Below are positions 7,135 to 15,699 of a stretch of 64,000 bases of DNA, piece by piece. This DNA is from Rhodococcus jostii RHA1. GTDB taxonomy: Bacteria; Actinomycetota; Actinomycetes; Mycobacteriales; Mycobacteriaceae. Position numbers and translations under genes: made by a program. How positions within the stretch are numbered: the first letter of the stretch is position 1; each line of letters starts with the position of its first letter. The notes under the pieces are model-generated. The model saw only the letters and a list, made by a program, of their open reading frames with translations, was not told the origin of the DNA and ran no database searches. The DNA lies in NCBI RefSeq assembly GCF_000014565.1, contig NC_008268.1, positions 4,464,001 through 4,528,000 on the forward strand, written 5' to 3'.

Positions 7135-8391
7135 GTGGACGTCCAGCGGACGGTCGAGGCCGTGTGGCGCATGGAGTCACCGCGCCTCATCGCGTCGCTC
7201 ACCCGCCTCGGCCATGACGTCGGGATCGCCGAGGAGATCGCTCAGGATGCGTTCGTGCTCGCGCTCGAACAGTGGCCGGAGCAGGGCGTTCCCCACAAAC
7301 CGGGTGCGTGGCTGACGGCCACGGCCAAGCACAAGGCGATCGACCGCATTCGCCGTGACCGGTCGCGGCAGTCGAAGTACACGGAGATCGCCGTCGACCC
7401 GTCCGCGCAACCGAGCGCCATGCCCGCGCCGGACGCCGTCGACGGCGTGGAGGACGACCTGCTGGCTCTGGTCTTCGTGGCGTGTCATCCCGTGCTTCCC
7501 CGGGAGTCGCGGGTGGCGTTGACCCTTCGTCTGGTCGGGGGTCTGCGCACCGACGAGATCGCGCGGGCGTTCCTCGTCCCCTCGGCGACGATGGGGCAGC
7601 GGATCAGCAGGGCCAAGCGGACGCTGTCGGAGGCGAAGGTGCCGTTCGAAGTGCCTGCACGCGAGGAACTTCCGGCACGGTTGGCGGCGGTGCTCGAGGT
7701 GGTCTATCTGGTGTTCAACGAGGGGTACTCCGCCACGTCGGGTGAGGACTGGATTCGGCGTGACCTCGCGTCGGAGGCGATGCGGCTCGCCCGTGTCCTC
7801 GCCGGCCTGCTGCCCCGGGAACCGGAGGTGCACGGACTGGTGGCGCTCACCGAGTTGCAGGCTTCACGGTTCGCCGCCCGGGTGGGCGCCGACGGTGAGC
7901 CGGTCCTGCTGCAGGATCAGGACCGGTCTCGTTGGGACCGAACCCTTCTGACGCACGGCACTGCCGCGCTGGAACGGGCTGTCGGGCTCGGCCGCCCGCT
8001 CGGCCCCTATTCGTTGCAGGCCGCGATCGCCGGGTGTCATGCCAGGGCGCCACGTTTCGAGGACACCGACTGGGAGGCGATCGTCGCGCTGTACGACGCG
8101 CTGGCGCAGGTGGCGCCGTCACCGGTGGTGGAACTCAATCGTGCGGTGGCGTTGCTGCATTCGGACGGGCCCGAGGCCGCGCTCGCTGCGCTCGACGCTG
8201 TGCGGGGCGACCCTCGGCTGGCGCGCCTGCACCTCTACGGCGCCGTGCGGGGCGAAGTCCTCGAACGCCTCGGCCGCTACGGCGAGGCGGCCCGGACGCT
8301 CGAGGACGCCGCGGCGACCGCACCGACGCGCCGTGAACGGAACCTCCTCATGGCCCGCGCGGCCGCCGCGGCGGAGCAGGCCGAGCCCTGA
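7135..8391 (+). CDS. ECF42-type RNA polymerase sigma factor with TPR-like extension
   Basis: 418 residues, GTG start. Region 2 is at ~10-80 (AEEIAQDAFVLALEQWPEQG, TATAKHKAIDRIRRDR), region 4 at ~125-180 (VALTLRLVGGLRTDEIARAFLVPSATMGQRISRAKRTL). A ~200-residue alpha-helical extension follows with TPR-like repeats (PVVELNRAVALLHSDGPEAALAALD). This layout and the upstream DGPF gene define the ECF42 group, in which the extension, not an anti-sigma factor, is thought to control activity. No anti-sigma gene is present here. The inducing signal is unknown. Confidence 0.9.
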   Translation: MDVQRTVEAVWRMESPRLIASLTRLGHDVGIAEEIAQDAFVLALEQWPEQGVPHKPGAWLTATAKHKAIDRIRRDRSRQSKYTEIAVDPSAQPSAMPAPDAVDGVEDDLLALVFVACHPVLPRESRVALTLRLVGGLRTDEIARAFLVPSATMGQRISRAKRTLSEAKVPFEVPAREELPARLAAVLEVVYLVFNEGYSATSGEDWIRRDLASEAMRLARVLAGLLPREPEVHGLVALTELQASRFAARVGADGEPVLLQDQDRSRWDRTLLTHGTAALERAVGLGRPLGPYSLQAAIAGCHARAPRFEDTDWEAIVALYDALAQVAPSPVVELNRAVALLHSDGPEAALAALDAVRGDPRLARLHLYGAVRGEVLERLGRYGEAARTLEDAAATAPTRRERNLLMARAAAAAEQAEP

Positions 8392-8409
8392 GTCTCGACC
8401 ATCGATTCA

Positions 8410-8432
8410 CGATTTCCTGAATACAGAAATCG
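8410..8432. promoter_or_regulatory. Candidate operator of the metal-sensor gene
   Basis: CGATTTC and GAAATCG form a 7-bp inverted repeat with a 9-base spacer, 16 bases upstream of the ArsR/CmtR-like gene. This fits the self-regulated operators of ArsR-family metal sensors. Confidence 0.6.
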
Positions 8433-8448
8433 ATGTACTGTCAGAATC

Positions 8449-8778
8449 ATGGAGACACTGGTCCACCGGGACGCCCTCGCGCGTTTCGGATACGCGCTGT
8501 CGGACACCACCCGCACGCAGATTCTGCTGAGCCTGCGGTCCGGGCCCGGGTATCCGTCGGAGTTGGCCGAGAAGTTCGGGGTGTCCCGGCAGATCCTGTC
8601 GAATCATCTGTCGTGCCTGCGTGGCTGCGGTCTGGTCGTCGCGGTGCCGGAGGGTCGGCGGAGCCGGTACGAACTCGCCGACCCACGCATCGCACGTGCC
8701 CTCGACGACCTGCTCGGCCTGGTCCTCGCGGTCGATCCGTCCTGCTGCCCGGACGCGGAGACCGAAGGCTGCTGCTGA
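8449..8778 (+). CDS. CmtR-like ArsR-family metal-responsive repressor
   Basis: 109 residues, winged helix (PSELAEKFGVSRQILSNHLSCLRGCGLVVAV). Cys56 and Cys60 in the recognition-helix motif SCLRGC match Cys57/Cys61 of the Cd/Pb sensor CmtR of M. tuberculosis, and the tail carries two Cys pairs (Cys99/100 and Cys108/109) where CmtR has Cys102. It probably senses Cd(II), Pb(II) or a similar soft metal and releases DNA on binding. Its TGA overlaps the ATG of the cation-efflux gene (TGATG), so the two are translationally coupled. Confidence 0.88.
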   Translation: METLVHRDALARFGYALSDTTRTQILLSLRSGPGYPSELAEKFGVSRQILSNHLSCLRGCGLVVAVPEGRRSRYELADPRIARALDDLLGLVLAVDPSCCPDAETEGCC

Positions 8779-9467
8779 TGGCGTCCGAACTCGGCATGCC
8801 CACCAGACCGTCCGGCGAACGCAGGCAGGTCCTGTCCCGCCGGATCAGGTTCTTCGTCGCCGCGACGATCTCCTACAACGTGATCGAAGCGATCGTGGCA
8901 CTCACCGAGGGTGCGCGGGTGTCGTCGACGGCATTGATCGGGTTCGGCCTGGATTCGGTGATCGAGGTGTCGTCGGCGGCCGGGGTCGCCTGGCAGTTCG
9001 CGGGACGCGATCCCGAGTCGCGGGAGAAGGTCACGCTCCGAGTCATCGCGTTCTCGTTCTTCGGGCTCGCCGCGTACGTGAGCGTCGACGCGGTGCGGTC
9101 ACTGCTCGGAGTCGGCGAAGCGCAGCACTCGACGGTCGGAATCGCGCTGGCCGCAGCCAGTCTGGCCGTGATGCCGGTCCTGTCCTGGGCGCAGCGCCGG
9201 GCCGGTCGTGAACTCGGCTCCCTGTCGGCGGTCGCCGATTCCAAGCAGACACTGCTGTGCACCTACCTGTCCGCGGTGCTGCTCGTCGGGTTGCTGCTCA
9301 ACAGCACCCTCGGCTGGTCGTGGGCCGATCCGATCGCCGCCCTGGTGATCGCGGTCATCGCCGTCAGGGAAGGCGTCGACGCGTGGAAGGGCGACACCTG
9401 CTGCCCCGCGCCGGTCGGTGGTCGCGCGGTCGATCAGGATCCAGGCTGCGACTGCTGCGACTTGTGA
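8778..9467 (+). CDS. Cation transporter (CDF-like) with cysteine-rich tail
   Basis: 229 residues with about five or six membrane segments (FFVAATISYNVIEAIVAL, VIAFSFFGLAAYVSVDAV, IALAAASLAVMPVLSW, YLSAVLLVGLLL, ADPIAALVIAVIAVREG). It resembles the short cation-diffusion-facilitator relatives in which the usual HxxxD metal site is changed (here GLDSVIEV) and no cytoplasmic domain follows. The C-terminus GCDCCDL and TCCPAP add five Cys, likely metal ligands. Coupled to the CmtR-like repressor, so a heavy-metal efflux role is the simplest reading. Its 3' end overlaps the crotonase gene on the other strand by 34 bases. Confidence 0.82.
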   Translation: MASELGMPTRPSGERRQVLSRRIRFFVAATISYNVIEAIVALTEGARVSSTALIGFGLDSVIEVSSAAGVAWQFAGRDPESREKVTLRVIAFSFFGLAAYVSVDAVRSLLGVGEAQHSTVGIALAAASLAVMPVLSWAQRRAGRELGSLSAVADSKQTLLCTYLSAVLLVGLLLNSTLGWSWADPIAALVIAVIAVREGVDAWKGDTCCPAPVGGRAVDQDPGCDCCDL

Positions 9468-10465
9468 TCGCCGAACGGCTCGTCGCGTTCGCGGACGGCC
9501 TCACGGAATCCGGCGGTGGCCGAGCGTAATTGGAACGCGTACCCCTCGCGGGTGTGCCGGGACATGCCGTCGAAGACGGTGCTCACCATCGTCGAGTTGG
9601 CGACGCCCTGCGCCAGCAGTGCGCTGTTCAGTGCGAGTTTCACCATCATCAGCTGATTGACGGGCATCCTCGCGATCCGCTCGACGAGGTCCTCGGTGCG
9701 ACGGTCGAGTTCCTCCACGGGCGCCGACTCCACCGCGAGACCCCACTCGGCCGCCTGCCGCCCCGTGATGCAGTCGCCGGTGAGGAGGAGTCGTTTCGCC
9801 CGCTGGTCGCCGAGGCGGTGCGCCCACATTCCCGCCGCCGGAACACCCCACACACGGGTCGGCGGATAGCCGATCTTCGTGTCGTCCGCGGCGACGATCT
9901 GGTCGCAGTACAGCGCGATGTCGGTGCCGCCGCCCACGCAGAATCCGTGGATCTTCGCGACCGTCGGCTTGTTCGCGTGGAGCAGGCTCGCGAAGCCGCG
10001 GTTGAACCGGCTCATCATCGCGTAGTCGGCCATCGGATCCCAGTTGCCGAACGGATCGTGGTTGCGCGCCTGAACGATCGGATCGAGCACAGTGCCCGTC
10101 GTGCGGTCCGGTCCCTCGTCGGCGTGGCCGCCGTTCTCGGCGAAGATGCCCAGGTCGTATCCGCCGCAGAATCCCTTCCCGCGCCCCGACAGCAGGATCA
10201 CGTGGACGCGGGGATCGAGGTCGGCGCGTTCCACGGTGGCGGCGAGTTCGACAGGAGTGTCGGCGGTGATCGCGTTGCCGTGGTCGGGACGGTTGAACGT
10301 GATCCGGGCGATGCGCCCGGTCACCTCGTAGGTGAGGGTTCGATACTCCACGGCGTCGTCCGCCCGGTCCGGTTCACGGCCCGCGAACAGTGAGTCGCCG
10401 CCCTCGTCCCAGCCGTCGCGCCAGGCCGCCGGACGGGTGCCGGCGTGGTCGTCGCGGCCGGTCAC
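9434..10465 (-). CDS. Crotonase/enoyl-CoA hydratase family protein
   Basis: 343 residues, longer than the usual ~260. Crotonase core: RIARITFNRPDHGNAIT, the first oxyanion-hole loop SGRGKGFCGGYDLG and the second HGFCVGGGTDIALYCD. The extra length is an N-terminal leader and an insert after the first loop. Start GTG 10465 overlaps the stop of the acyl-CoA dehydrogenase gene (GTGA), so hydration of an enoyl-CoA made by that dehydrogenase is the likely step. An Asp replaces the common acidic catalytic arrangement after GGG, so a non-hydratase crotonase reaction is possible. Confidence 0.85.
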   Translation of the reverse strand: MTGRDDHAGTRPAAWRDGWDEGGDSLFAGREPDRADDAVEYRTLTYEVTGRIARITFNRPDHGNAITADTPVELAATVERADLDPRVHVILLSGRGKGFCGGYDLGIFAENGGHADEGPDRTTGTVLDPIVQARNHDPFGNWDPMADYAMMSRFNRGFASLLHANKPTVAKIHGFCVGGGTDIALYCDQIVAADDTKIGYPPTRVWGVPAAGMWAHRLGDQRAKRLLLTGDCITGRQAAEWGLAVESAPVEELDRRTEDLVERIARMPVNQLMMVKLALNSALLAQGVANSTMVSTVFDGMSRHTREGYAFQLRSATAGFREAVRERDEPFGDHKSQQSQPGS

Positions 10466-12099
10466 GACCCCACCTTGGGAGTGGCGCGGTCGATGATGGC
10501 GGCGGTGTCGACGCCGGTCGGCAGCGTCCCGAACACGGTACCCCAGTCGCCGGACAGCCGGCTGACGCAGAACGCGTCGGCCACCGCCGGGTGTCCGTGG
10601 CGGATCAGCAGCGACCCCTGGAGGGCGAGCGCCATGTCGCCGACGACCCGCCTGGCCCGGTGCTCGAGCGTGTCGCGATCGCCGAAACTCGCCTTCAGAT
10701 CCGCGACGGCGGCGTCGAGTCGCGCGTCGGCTCCCGCGGTGGAATCGAGTTCGTCGAAGAAGACCTGAAGCGTCTCCGGCTGTTTCGCCATCGCACGCAG
10801 AGTGTCGAGGGCGGCGACGTTGCCGGATCCTTCCCACACCGACAGTAGGGGAGCCTCCCGGTACAGCCGCGGCATCCGCGATTCCTCCACGTACCCGTTG
10901 CCGCCCAGGCATTCCAGGGCCTCGGCGGCGTGGATCGGGCCGCGCTTGCAGACGAAGTACTTGCTGACCGCCAGCGAGATGCGACGCAGGGTGTTCGCGT
11001 GCTCGTCGCCGGCGGTCGCCCGGTCGGTGAGCGCGGCCAGCCACAGGGCGACGGTCGTGGCCGCCTCCGACTCGACGGCGAGGTCGGCGAGCACGTTCCG
11101 CATCAGCGGCTGATCCACCAGGTGGGCGCCGAATGCGCTGCGGTGCACGGCGTGGTGCGCGGCCTGCGCGGTGCCGACACGCATGCCGGTGGCGGTGCCG
11201 ATGGTGCAGTCGAGCCGGGTCATGTTGACCATCTCGATGATCGTCGGAACGCCGCGGCCTTCCTCGCCGACCAGCCAGGCCACCGCCTCGTCGTACTCGA
11301 CCTCGCTGCTGGCGTTGGAATGGTTGCCGAGCTTGTCCTTGAGGCGCTGCAGGTGCATCCGGTTGCGGGTGCCGTCCGGCAGCACCCGGGGGAGGAAGAA
11401 ACACGACAGTCCGCCGGGGGCCTGCGCCAGCACGAGGAACACGTCGGACATCGGCGCCGACGTGAACCACTTGTGGCCGGTCAGGAGGTAGCTGCCGTCG
11501 GACTGCGGCACCGCGCGGGTGGTGCCTGCGCGGACGTCGGAGCCGCCCTGCTTCTCCGTCATCGACATCCCGGCGATCAGTCCGGCCTTGGTCAGCGGAG
11601 GGTGCAGCGCCGGATCGTAGACCCGGGCGGTGAGGGGCGGTTCGTACTGTTGCGCCAGCTCACGGTTGTGGCGCAGGGCGGGGACGACGGCATACGTCAT
11701 GGAGATCGGGCAGCCGTGTCCGGCGTCGACCTGCCCCCACACGGCCATCTTCGCGGCCCGGACCAGGTGGGCGCGCGGGTGCGGGTCGGCCCAGGGTGCG
11801 CCGTGCAGGCCCATCTCGACGGCGGTGGTCATCAGCTGGTGATATGCGGGGTCGTACTCGACCTCGTCGATGCGGTTGCCGTAACGATCGTGGGTGCGCA
11901 GGACGGGAGGGTGCGCCTCGGCGAGATCACCCCAGCGCTGCGCGTCCTCGCTTCCGGCGAGGCGTCCGACGTCGTGCAGTTCCTCGAGCACGTCGTGGGC
12001 GCCCTCGCGTTGTAGCGCTTCGAGGATCGGTGGGTAATCGGCCGCGTCGAAGTTGACCAGTGGCGGCACCTGGTTGACGACCTCGTGTGTGGCACTCAT
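10462..12099 (-). CDS. AidB-like acyl-CoA dehydrogenase
   Basis: 545 residues, the size of the AidB/large ACAD group rather than the ~380-residue beta-oxidation enzymes. Features: MTEKQGGSDVRAGTTRA and GHKWFTSAPMSDVFLVLAQA (FAD/substrate region), LKDKLGNHSNASSEVEYDEAVAWLVGEEGRG, RCxGG-like AEALECLGGNGYVEESRMPRLYREAPLLSVWEGSGNV near the C-terminus. Start ATG 12099 overlaps the TetR stop (ATGA). Probably oxidises a branched or unusual acyl-CoA with the downstream crotonase. Confidence 0.9.
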   Translation of the reverse strand: MSATHEVVNQVPPLVNFDAADYPPILEALQREGAHDVLEELHDVGRLAGSEDAQRWGDLAEAHPPVLRTHDRYGNRIDEVEYDPAYHQLMTTAVEMGLHGAPWADPHPRAHLVRAAKMAVWGQVDAGHGCPISMTYAVVPALRHNRELAQQYEPPLTARVYDPALHPPLTKAGLIAGMSMTEKQGGSDVRAGTTRAVPQSDGSYLLTGHKWFTSAPMSDVFLVLAQAPGGLSCFFLPRVLPDGTRNRMHLQRLKDKLGNHSNASSEVEYDEAVAWLVGEEGRGVPTIIEMVNMTRLDCTIGTATGMRVGTAQAAHHAVHRSAFGAHLVDQPLMRNVLADLAVESEAATTVALWLAALTDRATAGDEHANTLRRISLAVSKYFVCKRGPIHAAEALECLGGNGYVEESRMPRLYREAPLLSVWEGSGNVAALDTLRAMAKQPETLQVFFDELDSTAGADARLDAAVADLKASFGDRDTLEHRARRVVGDMALALQGSLLIRHGHPAVADAFCVSRLSGDWGTVFGTLPTGVDTAAIIDRATPKVGS

Positions 12100-12707
12100 G
12101 TCGGGCTCCCGAGGGATCGAAGGGTGAAGGTGAGCAGGGCGGGGATGATCGCGCCGTCGACGGCACCGCGGGCGAGTGGCAGAATCAGCGCCTCGCCGAT
12201 GGCGCCGACGATGCAGGCAGCGGTCACCGACGCGTCCTGTTCCGGGATCTCCCCGGCCTCGACGGCGGCGGCGATCGCGACCGCGAGGGCGTCGCGGAAG
12301 GACTCGTGGAACAGGAGGCGCTCGGTGTCGACCTGCGGGTCGACGGGTTCGACGAGCAGCGCGTACGCCAGGGTGGGTGCGCGCAGCGCGCGTTCGGCGA
12401 ACGTGCCGACGGAGGCGGATACCGCGGCGACGCACCGACCTTCGGCGCCGCGGGCGGCGTTGCCGGATTCGACGGCGGCGCTCACCTCGCGGCTGCAGAC
12501 GATGCGGAAGACTTCCGCGAACAGTTCGCCCTTGTTCGCGAAGTGCCGGTAGACGGTGCCGGTGCCGACGCCCGCCTCGGCCGCGACCGCGGAGATCGAG
12601 CACCCCGCGTACCCGTGGCGGGCGATCAGCCCGATCGCGGAATCGATGAGGGTGGTGCGGAGAGCGTCCAGGCGTTCCTGGACGGCGGGTGTGCGCCGGT
12701 AGGCCAT
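12096..12707 (-). CDS. TetR-family regulator of the acyl-CoA operon
   Basis: About 203 residues. N-terminal helix-turn-helix (AIGLIARHGYAGCSISAVAAEAGVGTGTVYRHFANKGELFAEVF). ATG 12707 is taken as start; a TTG two codons earlier is possible, and neither has a strong ribosome site. First gene of a TetR-ACAD-crotonase operon joined by 4-base overlaps, so it probably autoregulates the operon and the divergent crotonase gene in response to an acyl-CoA. Confidence 0.88.
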   Translation of the reverse strand: MAYRRTPAVQERLDALRTTLIDSAIGLIARHGYAGCSISAVAAEAGVGTGTVYRHFANKGELFAEVFRIVCSREVSAAVESGNAARGAEGRCVAAVSASVGTFAERALRAPTLAYALLVEPVDPQVDTERLLFHESFRDALAVAIAAAVEAGEIPEQDASVTAACIVGAIGEALILPLARGAVDGAIIPALLTFTLRSLGSPT

Positions 12708-12786
12708 ATTCAAGGAGTGAACACCCGTTCCGTTCTTCCGTCAAGGGTGCTAGCGTCGGCTACACCAGCGAGGAAAGGCGCACTCG

Positions 12787-13572
12787 ATGACTTCCGACGT
12801 GGTACTCGTTCGCAAGGACGGCCCGGTCACGACGATCAGCCTGAACCGGCCCGAAGTCCGCAATGCCGTCGACCGGCCCACCGCCGAGGCGCTCGCCGAC
12901 GCCTTCCGTGCATTCGACGCGGACGAGAACGCGTCGGTCGCGGTACTCCACGGCGAGGGCGGAACATTTTGCGCCGGAGCAGATCTCAAGGCGATCAGTT
13001 CGGGGACCGGGAACCGGGTGGCGCCCGACGGTGACGCACCCATGGGCATCTCCCGGATGCGGTTGTCCAAACCGGTGATCGCCGCGATCGACGGGCACGC
13101 GGTGGCAGGCGGGCTCGAACTGGCGCTGTGGGCCGATCTGCGGGTAGCCGGTGCGGACGCCGTCCTCGGAGTGTTCTGCCGACGCTGGGGCGTGCCACTC
13201 ATCGACGGCGGAACCGTCCGCCTGCCGCGGCTCATCGGGGAAAGTCGCGCGATGGATCTCGTCCTCACAGGGCGGCCCGTCGACGCCGACGAAGCCCTGA
13301 GTATCGGGCTGATCAACCGGAAGGTCGCGGCGGGGGAGGCCCTCACCGCGGCCCGCCGGCTGGCCGCCGAGATCGCCGGCCTGCCCCAGGTGTGCCTGCG
13401 GCAGGATCGGTTGTCGCTGCTCGAGCAGGCGGGACTAACCGAGGATCAGGCCATGCTGAACGAATTCCGGCACGGCTCAATCTCTCTGGCCAACGGAACG
13501 GTGGAGGGTGCCGCACGCTTCGCCGCCGGGGCAGGCAGGCATGGGGATGCTGCGCCCGTGAGTACTTATTAA
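12787..13572 (+). CDS. Enoyl-CoA hydratase/isomerase family protein
   Basis: 261 residues, typical crotonase: ISLNRPEVRNAVD, oxyanion-hole loop GEGGTFCAGADLKAIS, second loop DGHAVAGGLELALWADLRVAG, then CRRWGVPLIDGGTVRLPRLIG, which carries the usual catalytic region. The last residues PVSTY and the TAA stop are encoded by palindromic repeat R2, so the original C-terminus has been replaced or trimmed. Divergent from the TetR operon across ~80 bases; probably the same pathway. Confidence 0.9.
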   Translation: MTSDVVLVRKDGPVTTISLNRPEVRNAVDRPTAEALADAFRAFDADENASVAVLHGEGGTFCAGADLKAISSGTGNRVAPDGDAPMGISRMRLSKPVIAAIDGHAVAGGLELALWADLRVAGADAVLGVFCRRWGVPLIDGGTVRLPRLIGESRAMDLVLTGRPVDADEALSIGLINRKVAAGEALTAARRLAAEIAGLPQVCLRQDRLSLLEQAGLTEDQAMLNEFRHGSISLANGTVEGAARFAAGAGRHGDAAPVSTY

Positions 13573-13600
13573 CGGCGGGCGGTTAATAAGTACTCACGGG
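13555..13600. repeat. Palindromic repeat copy R2
   Basis: CCCGTGAGTACTTATTAACG, a short GC centre, then the mirror arm to 13600; the arms pair almost perfectly. It provides the final codons and TAA of the enoyl-CoA hydratase gene and ends 25 bases before the PAP2 gene. Probably a hairpin terminator. Confidence 0.92.
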
Positions 13601-13624
13601 CGGCGGCAGCACCTCCGGTGGGCG

Positions 13625-14524
13625 GTGTGGTGTGCGTACCTGCTCGCGCTGGCCGTCACGATCTACACGCTGGGGCTCCCCACCGACCGCATCTACCAGG
13701 CGACGTGGATCGTCGCCGGCCTCGTCGCCTTCACGATCGATCGGCCGTGGCAGGACCATGTGCGCGTGGTGCGGGACTGGTTGCCACTCATCGCCGCTCT
13801 CGTGGTGTACGACCTCAGCCGGGGCGTCGCCCACGAACTCGGGATGCCGGTGCGGGCTGAGGAACTGGTGACCGTGGAGAGCTGGCTCTTCGGCGGCGCG
13901 ATCCCCACGGTCTGGTTGCAGGACACCCTCCTACCCCCGACGGGCGAGCTGCCGTGGTGGACTCTGCTCACGGGAATCGTCTACACCAGCCACTTCATCG
14001 TTCCGTGGGTGGTCGCCGCCGTCTTCTACGTGTACTCGCGCGACCTGTGGTCGGAGTACATGCGGCGGGTGCTGTTGCTGTCGTATCTCGGTCTGGTCAC
14101 CTACATCCTGCTGCCGTCCGTCCCGCCGTGGCTGGCCGCCGAGGAGGACGTGATCTCCGGCAGCGTGGGCCGCGTCGCCGGTTTCGGTTTCGGTGTGGTC
14201 CCCACGGATGTCAGTACTCGGTGGCTGGAGGCGCAGAGCAACCCGGTCGCCGCGCTGCCGTCCCTGCACGCGGCGTTCGCCCTGCTCGTGGCCGTCGCTC
14301 TCTGGCCGTTCGCGAAGAACGTGTGGTCGCGGACGCTGCTGGTCGTCTACCCGCTCGCCATGGCGTTCGTGTTGGTCTACGGCGGTGAGCATTACGTCGT
14401 GGACGTGCTGGCGGGGTGGGCGTACGTGGGCCTGGCGATCCTGCTGGCACGGGCGTGGGAGTCCCGCACGACGGCGTGGCCCGGCCGGGCCGTCACCGCC
14501 GGCCGCCCGCTACGTCGCTGGTGA
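13625..14524 (+). CDS. PAP2-superfamily membrane phosphatase/inositolphosphotransferase-like protein
   Basis: 299 residues with about six membrane segments. PAP2 motifs: NPVAALPSLHAAFALLVAVAL and GGEHYVVDVLAGWAYVG hold the catalytic histidines and Asp. Likely acts on a lipid phosphate or transfers a phospho-head group (Aur1/Ipt1-like group). The only start in frame is GTG 13625, with no good ribosome site and only 25 bases behind repeat R2, so the 5' end may have been altered by the repeat. The 3' end overlaps the alpha/beta hydrolase gene on the other strand by 32 bases. Confidence 0.85.
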   Translation: MWCAYLLALAVTIYTLGLPTDRIYQATWIVAGLVAFTIDRPWQDHVRVVRDWLPLIAALVVYDLSRGVAHELGMPVRAEELVTVESWLFGGAIPTVWLQDTLLPPTGELPWWTLLTGIVYTSHFIVPWVVAAVFYVYSRDLWSEYMRRVLLLSYLGLVTYILLPSVPPWLAAEEDVISGSVGRVAGFGFGVVPTDVSTRWLEAQSNPVAALPSLHAAFALLVAVALWPFAKNVWSRTLLVVYPLAMAFVLVYGGEHYVVDVLAGWAYVGLAILLARAWESRTTAWPGRAVTAGRPLRRW

Positions 14525-15662
14525 CCGACACCTCGTCGAGAATGGGCTGGAGGAAGGGCAGGATGCGACCGACGATCGCCTCGTTGTACGCGACCGGTTG
14601 CTGGTTCGGATTCGCGTGACCGGTCCCGTCGAGCTTCGCCACCAGCAGCGTGCCGTCGGTCCCGCCGGACTGCTCGACGAGGATCTTCTGCGTGTAATCG
14701 ACGTCGACCACCGCGTCCTTCCACCCCGCTCGGGGACGCACGAAGACGATCCCGGGCCGCGGCTTGTCCTCCGTCTCCACCGCCAGCGACTTCAGGTTGT
14801 CGATCGCACCGGACGCGACGATGGTCTTGAACTGCGATTCGATCAGCCCGTTGCTCGCCACGTCCTCCGACAGGACCTTCTCGGTGAGGACCTCGTCGAC
14901 GACGTCGCGGAACTCGTCGACGTCGACATGCGGATACCAGTCCGACTTCGTGTCGAGGAACCTGCTCTGCCGGGCCGCGGTCTCCACGAGCAGGCGCATC
15001 GTCCGGCTCTCCCGCGCGCCGGGCAGCCAGCCGATCCACCGCAGCATGTCCTCACCGCTGTCACGGCTCCCGGCCCGGACGGCGTGCAGGTCCACCGGGG
15101 TGCAGTCGAGCACCACCCCGATGAGGTTGGCGTCCGTGTCCTCGTAGATGTGCTGCGCGACCTCCAGCGCGACGACGCCGCCCATGCTGTGCCCGGACAG
15201 GACGATGTTGTCGATGCCCTCGTCGGCCGCGTGGGTGGCGATCAGTTCGCTGATCACCCTGGTGTCGATACCGCCGTTGTCGTATTGGACCGCCCATACG
15301 CGCCCGATCCGGTCGTACGAGGACAGGGTGCGGGCGGTGTCGGTGGCATCCTTGTTGCCCAGTCCGACCAGGTCGACGACGGCGGTGTCGTGGTCGGCGG
15401 GCGACTGCGCGTCGTACACCTCGTGGATCTGTGGCTGGGTCAGCGCGAGGCGCTCGCGTTCGGGTTGCACGTCGTGAACCCAGTACTGTCCGCCGGCCAG
15501 GAGCAGGGGGACGGTCCCGAGCGCGACCGCGGCGAGGAAGCGCCGGGTGCGACCGAATTTCTGCCATTGGTGACCGAGCCGTGTCGCGTGCAGACGCGCC
15601 TTGCGGCGATCGTTGCTCCAGTCGGCCACGGTGGACGGATGGCGTGTCATTCTCTCCGACAT
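14493..15662 (-). CDS. Membrane-anchored alpha/beta hydrolase
   Basis: 389 residues. A basic N-terminus and one membrane helix at ~45-60 (FLAAVALGTVPLLLAGGQYW) anchor a hydrolase domain with nucleophile elbow GHSMGG at ~160, Asp in VVLDCTPVD and a C-terminal His in KLDGTGHANPN. Substrate unknown; a lipid or carboxyl ester is plausible. Last gene of a minus-strand series behind the SDR gene (37-base gap). Confidence 0.82.
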   Translation of the reverse strand: MSERMTRHPSTVADWSNDRRKARLHATRLGHQWQKFGRTRRFLAAVALGTVPLLLAGGQYWVHDVQPERERLALTQPQIHEVYDAQSPADHDTAVVDLVGLGNKDATDTARTLSSYDRIGRVWAVQYDNGGIDTRVISELIATHAADEGIDNIVLSGHSMGGVVALEVAQHIYEDTDANLIGVVLDCTPVDLHAVRAGSRDSGEDMLRWIGWLPGARESRTMRLLVETAARQSRFLDTKSDWYPHVDVDEFRDVVDEVLTEKVLSEDVASNGLIESQFKTIVASGAIDNLKSLAVETEDKPRPGIVFVRPRAGWKDAVVDVDYTQKILVEQSGGTDGTLLVAKLDGTGHANPNQQPVAYNEAIVGRILPFLQPILDEVSVTSDVAGGRR

Positions 15663-15699
15663 CCACTCCGATGGTACGCGCGGGAGCAGAGGGGCCCTG

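Noticed and set aside
9434..11470. A single 678-residue protein covering the crotonase and part of the acyl-CoA dehydrogenase region
   Set aside because: Only the part from GTG 10465 is crotonase; upstream residues are an out-of-frame reading of the dehydrogenase gene.
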